Of a DNA stretch of 20,285 bases, positions 15,339 to 20,285 are shown one piece after another (position 1 is the first letter of the stretch; each line of letters begins with the position of its first letter). Source of the DNA: Pseudomonadota bacterium (GTDB taxonomy: Bacteria > Desulfobacterota > Desulfovibrionia > Desulfovibrionales > Desulfovibrionaceae). The notes beneath the pieces were generated by a model. It was not told where the DNA came from. It did not search any database and saw only the letters and a program-made list of their open reading frames with translations. The stretch is taken from positions 1 through 20,285 of the forward strand of contig JAEWCY010000100.1 of assembly GCA_023390395.1 (NCBI GenBank), given 5' to 3'. The translations under genes and the position numbers were made by a program.

Positions 15339-15382
15339 CATCGCCTCCCGTCGGCCGGTCGCCGCGGGAGGCGATGTCGTTT
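15339..15382 (+). terminator. Strong intrinsic terminator
   Basis: Perfect 12-bp stem CATCGCCTCCCG / CGGGAGGCGATG with a 14-nt G+C-rich loop, then TCGTTTT. It closes the small secreted protein gene on the plus strand. It may also stop minus-strand transcripts from the DUF4276 gene, which ends at 15403, although no T-run follows on that strand. Confidence 0.8.
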
Positions 15383-15402
15383 TGGTTGCGGGGGGGCTGC
15401 GT

Positions 15403-16023
15403 TCAGCTTGTTGCCGCTTGCAGGCAGGCGAGCATGTCGTCGAGCAGGGCGGCCAGGGCCTTGCATTTGGCGTAGGCGAGGTTGGGGTCGAGGCTGGCGA
15501 AGAGGCTGGTTCCGTCGGTGACTTTTCTGTATTCGCGATCCTTGGCTTTACGGTAGAGCCGGGCGAGCAGCTTGCTTGGCGGTTCCGTGGAATTGACCGT
15601 TTCCGGCCGGGCGGCCTTTGCGGGCAGGCCTTTTCGGACTGCCGGCGGGAAGATCGTCGGGTCGCTCAGCAGCCAGGCTTCCAGTTCATGGACCGCGAAA
15701 TGCTGCCGGAATTTTGGGGAGCCGACTTCCTTTTCCAGAAGTTGGCGCAGATGGCCGCATTTTTCTTCGACGGTCCGGCAATGGCCCGGGATGTTGTTCG
15801 CGCCGTAGATGTCGAGCAGGCCGAAGACGGCGATGACGTCGGGGTTTTTGAGGTGGAGTTCGGTACGTCGGGCACACTCTTTGATGTGGTTGCCGCAGCC
15901 TTCGGCGTTGACCGCGCTTATCGCGGGCAGCGGATCGACGTGTTGGCCCTTGAGCCAGCGGCGGAAGAACGCGGGCAGCGCTTTTTGCTCCGTCCCGCCC
16001 TCGACGAGGAGGATGATCTTCAC
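15403..16023 (-). CDS. DUF4276 family protein (Toprim-like), partner of the ATPase
   Basis: The 206-residue protein is recognisable as DUF4276. It begins with a beta strand and the VEGGTEQ motif (7-13), followed by FGLLDIYG (66-73), HELEAWLLSDP (111-121) and a PSK segment before YRKVTDG. VEG-x-TE followed by a strand ending in Asp (D70) is the pattern of a Toprim-type metal site, as in OLD-family nucleases and in the RloB and DUF4435 partners of ATPase defence systems. Nuclease activity is thus an inference. The start is GTG 16023, overlapping the ATPase stop as GTGA, which couples the two. No promoter is visible in between. The frame is open further upstream in the ATPase gene but that part is a shadow. 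It lies in an accessory insertion between glyA and the deaminase gene. Confidence 0.85.
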   Translation of the reverse strand: MKIILLVEGGTEQKALPAFFRRWLKGQHVDPLPAISAVNAEGCGNHIKECARRTELHLKNPDVIAVFGLLDIYGANNIPGHCRTVEEKCGHLRQLLEKEVGSPKFRQHFAVHELEAWLLSDPTIFPPAVRKGLPAKAARPETVNSTEPPSKLLARLYRKAKDREYRKVTDGTSLFASLDPNLAYAKCKALAALLDDMLACLQAATS

Positions 16024-17210
16024 GCCATGGCCTCCAGGTCGCCCGAGAGGAAGAGCGTGCCGAGGGAGTAGTGTTTGAGCCACTCCTTGAGGGCTTCGCC
16101 GTCGAGGTTCTTGATTTTGGTTTCGCCGTCCTGCCAGGTGGTGACGGTCGTGGTCGGGTTGAAGTCGCTGAACGCGTCCAGGAACTGCGGCGAGTGGGTG
16201 GAGAAGACGACCTGCGTGCGCTTGGAGGCCTCGGCCGCGTATTCGGCGATGATGGGAAACATGGAGGGGTGCAGCCCGGTTTCGGGCTCGTCGATGGCGA
16301 TGAGCGACGGCGGTTCGGGATTGCACAGCACGGTCATGAGGAACAGGAACCGTATGGTGCCGTCGGAGAGGTCGAGCATGGATTGTTCGCGCTTGAGGGA
16401 TTTCCAGCGGATGCGCAGTTGCACGAGTTGGTCCGCCGCCGGCGGGAAGACGAGGCGGTCGAAGTCGTCGCCGAAGGCGGCGCGCATGGCAGTGTTGATG
16501 TCGTTTTCGAAGTCTCTGTTTTCGGAATAGAGGGTATGGAGGACGTTGACGAGGTTTTGCCCGTTTGGGGCGAGAAATTTTTCATATCGTGCCGTGACTG
16601 GACGGCGTATTTCTGCATTGCTGGTAGTAATAAGGTCCTTATAAATATTAAAAAATATGACATTGAAATGTATAGAAGCGTTGATGCTGCTAAGGTTGTA
16701 TGCACCCTGAAACCTAGACAAGATTGATTCTTCTTTATTGAATGTTTTGTTGTCAGTAGTATAGTCTATTTTGTCGCTTTCATTGTCAAGAGCTGTTCCA
16801 CTGTTCATGTCTCGATGGATCATGGTGGTCATTGTGTTGTCATCCCTGTTCGATATAGCTAAGTGTTCTTTTGTTATATTATATGAACCCTGTCCTAAAA
16901 AACCAGTTATTTCTATGCTATAATCGACAATATTGTGGAAAGATATGATTTTATCCATAGGCACTGTGAAGCTGATGTGGAGTGCCACTTTATTGGCTTC
17001 TCCGTCCCAAAAAAGAGAGCTAAGCCCTCCGCGTGCTGTTATAAAATTGCTAATATTCCCAAATGCAGCAAATTGTAACAATTGAATTGAATATAATAAA
17101 TTAGTCTTGCCTGACCCATTCGGCCCGATCAGAATCGTCAGCTGCCCTGGTTCCCAGAGCACGTCCTTGAGGGACTTAAATCCCTCCACTTTCAAGCGGT
17201 TGATGGGCAT
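16020..17210 (-). CDS. AAA_21/OLD-like ATPase (RecF/SMC-type), candidate defence gene
   Basis: ABC/SMC-type ATPase of the AAA_15/AAA_21 group. The 396-residue protein starts INRLKVEGFKSLKDV, with Walker A GPNGSGKT (29-36) and an ABC signature-like LSDGTIRFLF. Walker B follows as LIAIDEPETGLHP (D307, E308), and the H-loop as FSTHSPQFLD (H339). The middle (about 60-210) is a divergent insertion coded by DNA of only about one-third G+C (60 of 180 bases in 16621-16800), whereas the 3' part is about 65 percent. The preferred start is ATG 17210, with AAGGGA upstream and the family-standard N terminus; ATG 17246 is an alternative with a poor ribosome site. It is first in a two-gene unit with the DUF4276 gene. 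Such ATPase plus Toprim-like pairs are typical of abortive-infection systems; this role is inferred. Confidence 0.88.
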   Translation of the reverse strand: MPINRLKVEGFKSLKDVLWEPGQLTILIGPNGSGKTNLLYSIQLLQFAAFGNISNFITARGGLSSLFWDGEANKVALHISFTVPMDKIISFHNIVDYSIEITGFLGQGSYNITKEHLAISNRDDNTMTTMIHRDMNSGTALDNESDKIDYTTDNKTFNKEESILSRFQGAYNLSSINASIHFNVIFFNIYKDLITTSNAEIRRPVTARYEKFLAPNGQNLVNVLHTLYSENRDFENDINTAMRAAFGDDFDRLVFPPAADQLVQLRIRWKSLKREQSMLDLSDGTIRFLFLMTVLCNPEPPSLIAIDEPETGLHPSMFPIIAEYAAEASKRTQVVFSTHSPQFLDAFSDFNPTTTVTTWQDGETKIKNLDGEALKEWLKHYSLGTLFLSGDLEAMA

Positions 17211-17256
17211 GGAATTATTCCCTTGGGCGTGAAGTTGTATTTCCATCCCGAGCGGG

Positions 17257-17277
17257 TTTGGAACCTAGATTTCCAAA
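17257..17277. promoter_or_regulatory. Inverted repeat upstream of the ATPase gene
   Basis: TTTGGAA-CCTAGAT-TTCCAAA: perfect 7-bp arms, 7-nt spacer, centred about 57 bp before the ATPase start codon in the short gap after the glyA terminators. It is suited to a dimeric regulator, but no regulator gene is adjacent. Confidence 0.45.
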
Positions 17278-17321
17278 ATTCCTACACGCCCCTCTTTCTC
17301 CCCGCAAGGGACGGCCCGGAC

Positions 17322-17368
17322 AAAACAGCATCGGGCCGCCGGGACGAAACGTCCCGACAGCCCGATGC
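17322..17368 (-). terminator. Intrinsic terminator downstream of glyA
   Basis: On the minus strand: GCATCGGGC, a 3-nt internal loop, CGGGACG, loop TTT, then CGTCCCG and GCCCGATGC, followed by TGTTTTG. A two-part stem of 9 and 7 bp with a T-run makes a strong terminator isolating glyA from the ATPase gene. Confidence 0.8.
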
Positions 17369-17378
17369 GCTATATGAA

Positions 17379-17425
17379 CCGGGGAGAAGAAGCTCCCCGG
17401 CAGGGGCTTGGGGGAGGCCCCCAAG
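17379..17425 (-). terminator. Two further hairpins directly after glyA
   Basis: CTTGGGGG/CCCCCAAG with 3-nt loop (17407-17425) begins 7 bp after the glyA stop, and CCGGGGAG/CTCCCCGG with 6-nt loop (17379-17400) follows. Neither has a minus-strand T-run; the first has TCTTTT on the plus-strand side. With the terminator at 17322-17368 they form a three-hairpin series. Confidence 0.55.
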
Positions 17426-17431
17426 TCTTTT

Positions 17432-18670
17432 CTACCAGGCGAACAGCGGGAAATCTCGGGCGAACTTCTCCACGTCCTTGCGGAGTTCGTCGAGCCTGGT
17501 CTCGTTGGACGCGGACTTGATCGCCGCGTCGATCCAGCCGACGATCCTCTCCATGTCCGCCTCGACCATGCCGCGCGTGGTCAGCGCCGCCGTGCCGATG
17601 CGAACGCCCGAGGTGACGAACGGCGAGCGCGTCTCGAAGGGCACCGTGTTCTTGTTGACCGTGATGCCGGCCAGGTCCAGGGCGTGCTCGGCGTCCTTGC
17701 CGGTCACGTCCGTGTTGGTCAGGTCCACGAGCACGAGGTGGTTGTCCGTGCCGCCGGAAACCAGCGCGTAGCCGGCGTCGAGCAGCCCCTTGGCCAGCAC
17801 CTGGCAGTTTTTCACCACCTGGCCCTGGTAGGTGGCGAAGGCGGGCTTTAAAGCCTCGCCGAAGGCCACGGCCTTGGCCGCGATGACGTGCATGAGCGGG
17901 CCGCCCTGGATGCCGGGGAAGATCTGCGAGTTGAGCGTCTTGCCGTATTCCTCGGAAGACAGGATCAGGCCGCCGCGCGGGCCGCGCAGGGTCTTGTGCG
18001 TGGTCGAGGTGGTGAAGTGGGCGTAGGGCACGGGCGAGGGGTGGTGCCCGGTGGCCACGAGCCCGGCGATGTGGGCCATGTCCACGATGAGCTTGGCCCC
18101 GACCTCGTCGGCGATGGCCCTAAAGCGCGGGAAGTCGATGATGCGCGGATAGGCGCTGGCCCCGGCCACGATGGCCGCTGGCTTGTGCTCCTTGGCCAGG
18201 CGCTCGACCTCGTCGTAGTCGATGGTGCCCGTCTCCTTGCGCACGTGGTAGAAGACGATGTTGAAAAGCTTGCCCGAGAAGTTGACCGGCGAGCCGTGGG
18301 TCAGGTGCCCGCCGTGGGAGAGGTCCATGCCGAGCAGGGTGTCGCCGGGCTTGATGGCGGCGAAATAGGCGGCCATGTTGGCCTGGGAGCCGGAATGGGG
18401 CTGGACGTTGGCGTACTCGGCCCCGAAAAGCGCCTTGACCCGGTCGCGGGCCAGATCCTCGGCCACGTCCACGTACTCGCAGCCGCCGTAGTAGCGCTTG
18501 CCCGGGTAGCCCTCGGCGTACTTGTGGGTGAGCACGCTGCCCTGGGCCTGGCGCACGGCCACGGACACGAAGTTCTCGGAGGCGATCATTTCGAGCTTGC
18601 CGGTCTGGCGCTCGATTTCCAGGCACACGGCGCGCCCGACCTCGGGATCGGCGATCAGCAGTTCTTCCAT
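17432..18670 (-). CDS. glyA: Serine hydroxymethyltransferase
   Basis: Pyridoxal-phosphate enzyme interconverting serine plus tetrahydrofolate with glycine plus methylene-tetrahydrofolate. The 412-residue length is standard. The family blocks are complete: EMIASENF near the N terminus, THKYAEGYPGKRYYGGCEYVD, PHSGSQAN, DMAHIAGLVA, and the PLP-lysine segment TTHKTLRGPRGG. Further on come GGPLMHVIAAKAVAFGEAL, NTVPFETRSPFVTSGVRIGT and a normal C terminus. ATG 18670 has an ACGAGG ribosome site upstream. A G+C-rich hairpin with a GAAA loop (18692-18722) precedes it in the leader. It lies 191 bp after fabF on the same strand and ends in a strong terminator series. Related Desulfovibrio carry the same fabF-glyA order. 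Confidence 0.98.
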   Translation of the reverse strand: MEELLIADPEVGRAVCLEIERQTGKLEMIASENFVSVAVRQAQGSVLTHKYAEGYPGKRYYGGCEYVDVAEDLARDRVKALFGAEYANVQPHSGSQANMAAYFAAIKPGDTLLGMDLSHGGHLTHGSPVNFSGKLFNIVFYHVRKETGTIDYDEVERLAKEHKPAAIVAGASAYPRIIDFPRFRAIADEVGAKLIVDMAHIAGLVATGHHPSPVPYAHFTTSTTHKTLRGPRGGLILSSEEYGKTLNSQIFPGIQGGPLMHVIAAKAVAFGEALKPAFATYQGQVVKNCQVLAKGLLDAGYALVSGGTDNHLVLVDLTNTDVTGKDAEHALDLAGITVNKNTVPFETRSPFVTSGVRIGTAALTTRGMVEADMERIVGWIDAAIKSASNETRLDELRKDVEKFARDFPLFAW

Positions 18671-18691
18671 GGCGTAACCTCGTAAAGCGCA

Positions 18692-18722
18692 AGGGGGGAA
18701 AGCCGTTTCCGGCCGCCCCCCT
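18692..18722 (-). promoter_or_regulatory. Leader hairpin with GAAA loop upstream of glyA
   Basis: Minus-strand AGGGGGG and CCCCCCT close a stem whose inner part is GCCG-GAAA-CGGC, a GNRA tetraloop. It ends about 20 nt before the glyA start codon, close to the ribosome site. It may be a leader structure or a weak terminator between fabF and glyA; no known riboswitch is recognised. Confidence 0.45.
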
Positions 18723-18823
18723 GCTTAGGATTGCGTGGCGCGCCGGGCCGTCCCGGCAGGTCCCTGCGGTCTGTCCCCGAAAGCCGTCACGACGCCCTTC
18801 GAGGCTGAAGGTTCAAGAGTCCT

Positions 18824-18855
18824 CTTCCCGGGGATGCCTGGGCATCCCCGGGAAG
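18824..18855 (-). terminator. Long perfect inverted repeat after fabF
   Basis: CTTCCCGGGGATGCC and GGCATCCCCGGGAAG, 15-bp arms with a 2-nt gap, 6 bp after the fabF stop. No T-run follows on the minus strand (AGGACTCTTG), so it may act as a Rho-assisted terminator, a 3'-end stabiliser, or a partial stop before glyA. Confidence 0.6.
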
Positions 18856-18861
18856 GTCGCG

Positions 18862-20106
18862 CTATTCGACGAACGCCTTGTACAGCATGCAGGCGTTGGT
18901 GCCGCCGAAGCCGAAGGAGTTGCAAAGGACGTTGGACACGGCGACCTTGCGGGCCACGTTGGGGGTGCAATCGAGGTCGCAGGCCGGGTCCTGGTTGTCC
19001 AGGTTGATGGTGGGCGGAACGACGCCCTCGACCATCGTCTTGACGCTCATGACGGACTCGATGCCGCCGGCCGCGCCCAGGCAGTGGCCGATCATGGACT
19101 TGTTGGCCGTGAGGATCACGTTTTTGGCGTGCTCGCCGAGGACCGACTTGATGGCCACGGTCTCGCAGGCGTCGTTGAGGGACGTGGACGTGCCGTGGGC
19201 GTTGATGTGCGCGAGCTCCTCGGGAGCCATGCCGGCCTCGCGAAGGGCGGCCTTCATGGCGAGCGCCATGCCTTCGCCGTCCTCGGGAGGCGCGGTCATG
19301 TGGAAGGCGTCGCCCGACGCGCCGTAGCCGGCCACTTCGGCGTAGATGCGCGCGCCGCGGGCCTTGGCGTGTTCGAGCGACTCGAGCAGCAGCAGGCCGC
19401 ATCCCTCGCCGATGACGAAGCCGTCGCGGTCGGCGTCGAAGGGACGCGAGGCCTTTTGCGGATCGTCGTTGCGGGTGGACAGGGCTTTTAAGGCATTGAA
19501 GCCGCCCACGGCCAGCGGGGTGACGGTCGATTCCACGCCGCCGCAGATGGCGGCCGTGGCCCGGCCGAGCTTGATGTCGGTGTAGGCGCAGCCGATGCCG
19601 TGCTGGCCCGAGGCGCAGGCCGTGGTGGTGCAGATGTTGGGCCCCTTGGCCCCCACGGCGATGGACACCTGGCCGGCGGCCATGTTGGCGATCATGGTGG
19701 GGATGAAAAAGGGCGAAACCCGCGAGGGACCCTGGGCGAGCAGCTTGGTGTGGGTGGCTTCGAGGGTTTCGAGGCCGCCCAGGCCGCAGCCGATGATGAC
19801 GGCGACGTCCGCCGCCTCCTCGGGGGGAATCTTCCAGCCCGCGTCCTCCATGAGCATCATGGCGGCGGACACGGCGAAGAGGGTGAAACGGTCCAGGCGC
19901 TTGGCCAGCTTGGCCGCGACATAGGGCTTCTCGTCGAAGTCCTTGACCTCGCAGGCGAAGCGCGTGTCATAGGCGGCGGCGTCGAAGCGGGTGATGGGAC
20001 CCGCGCCCGAGACGCCGGCCACGAGGTTGGTCCAGCTTGTGGCCAGATCGTTGCCGATGGGGGTGATGGCCGAAAGGCCGGTGACGACTACCCGGTGTAA
20101 GGTCAT
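18862..20106 (-). CDS. fabF: Beta-ketoacyl-ACP synthase II
   Basis: Condenses malonyl-ACP with acyl-ACP in fatty acid elongation. The 414-residue protein has the thiolase-fold active site: nucleophile Cys in TTTACASGQHGIG, the first His in NAHGTSTSLND and the second in NKSMIGHCLGAAGG, and a C-terminal NSFGFGGTNACM. It begins LHRVVVTGLSAITPIGN, as FabF proteins do, supporting ATG 20106; the ribosome site (CGGA) is modest. It follows acpP by 64 bp on the same strand, the common acpP-fabF arrangement, so the two are likely co-transcribed and translated at different rates. A long inverted repeat closes it before glyA. Confidence 0.97.
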   Translation of the reverse strand: MTLHRVVVTGLSAITPIGNDLATSWTNLVAGVSGAGPITRFDAAAYDTRFACEVKDFDEKPYVAAKLAKRLDRFTLFAVSAAMMLMEDAGWKIPPEEAADVAVIIGCGLGGLETLEATHTKLLAQGPSRVSPFFIPTMIANMAAGQVSIAVGAKGPNICTTTACASGQHGIGCAYTDIKLGRATAAICGGVESTVTPLAVGGFNALKALSTRNDDPQKASRPFDADRDGFVIGEGCGLLLLESLEHAKARGARIYAEVAGYGASGDAFHMTAPPEDGEGMALAMKAALREAGMAPEELAHINAHGTSTSLNDACETVAIKSVLGEHAKNVILTANKSMIGHCLGAAGGIESVMSVKTMVEGVVPPTINLDNQDPACDLDCTPNVARKVAVSNVLCNSFGFGGTNACMLYKAFVE

Positions 20107-20170
20107 GGCGCATCCGTCCGCGGTCCGGGCGAAGGCGGGCCTTCGCCCGGGACCGGCTGGGCGTTTTGGG

Positions 20171-20285
20171 CTACTCGCCCTTTTTCTTTTCGATAAAGGA
20201 GATCGCGTCCTGGACTTTCTGGATCTGCTGGGCGTCCTCGTCGGAGATCTCGACGCCGAACTCCTCTTCCATGGCCATGATGAGC
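20171..20285 (-). CDS. acpP: Acyl carrier protein (3' part only)
   Basis: The last 37 codons of an ACP run off the right window edge. The sequence contains MAMEEEFGVEISDEDAQQI, VQDAISFIEKKKGE and a TAG stop, matching helices III-IV and the acidic face of AcpP, which carries the phosphopantetheine-bound acyl chain to FabF. The phosphopantetheine DSL serine is outside the window. Position directly before fabF supports the call. Confidence 0.93.
   Translation of the reverse strand, partial: LIMAMEEEFGVEISDEDAQQIQKVQDAISFIEKKKGE

Noticed and set aside
17304..17318. Minus-strand sigma54-like site (GG at 17317-17316, GC at 17305-17304) before the ATPase gene
   Set aside because: Spacing is right and 8 of 11 positions match, but the -24 box is CGGGCC without GGCA, it abuts the glyA terminator, and G+C-rich DNA makes such matches likely by chance.
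1..20285. tRNA, rRNA, CRISPR arrays, insertion sequences, integrase or att repeats
   Set aside because: Read for on both strands; no cloverleaf, regularly spaced repeats, transposase motifs or flanking direct repeats were seen.

Overview
The window is high in G+C except for two A+T-rich patches. Its gene content and order (acpP-fabF-glyA, then a dCMP-type deaminase and ribD; sigma54-type promoters; HD-GYP and CvpA proteins) suggest a deltaproteobacterial sulfate reducer of the Desulfovibrionaceae (Desulfovibrio/Solidesulfovibrio type). That assignment rests on gene order and protein style recalled from memory, not on a search.

Layout. Plus strand, 1-2633: the 3' end of a LysM plus NTF2-like envelope protein, an intrinsic terminator, an HD-GYP c-di-GMP phosphodiesterase, and an unrecognised Ser/Thr-rich protein behind a candidate sigma54 promoter. 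Minus strand, 2653-7924: a tightly packed operon read phr (class II photolyase) - TVP38-family membrane protein - gnd - zwf - pgl. The last four genes overlap by 1-4 bp. Together gnd, zwf and pgl make the oxidative pentose phosphate branch. Upstream on the same strand, 8056-9888, is a GH13 branching-enzyme-like gene with a structured leader. MazG (10169-10957) overlaps cvpA (10954-11751) by 4 bp. Divergent from them, on the plus strand, is a ClpX-like AAA+ ATPase (11903-13021) without the zinc finger, the pore tyrosine or a recognisable ClpP-binding loop.

Minus strand, 13092-20285: ribD and a dCMP deaminase (11 bp overlap), then glyA, fabF and the 3' end of acpP. Between glyA and the deaminase lies an accessory insertion (about 14.8-17.4 kb). 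It holds a small secreted Gly-rich protein under a good sigma54 promoter (plus strand) and a two-gene minus-strand unit, an AAA_21/OLD-like ATPase followed by a DUF4276 protein with a GTGA start/stop overlap. The ATPase gene has a core of about one-third G+C. The ATPase plus Toprim-like partner arrangement resembles known anti-phage systems (PARIS AriA/AriB, AbiL/RloA-RloB) and is the best candidate for an undescribed defence unit.

No tRNA, rRNA, CRISPR array or insertion sequence was seen.
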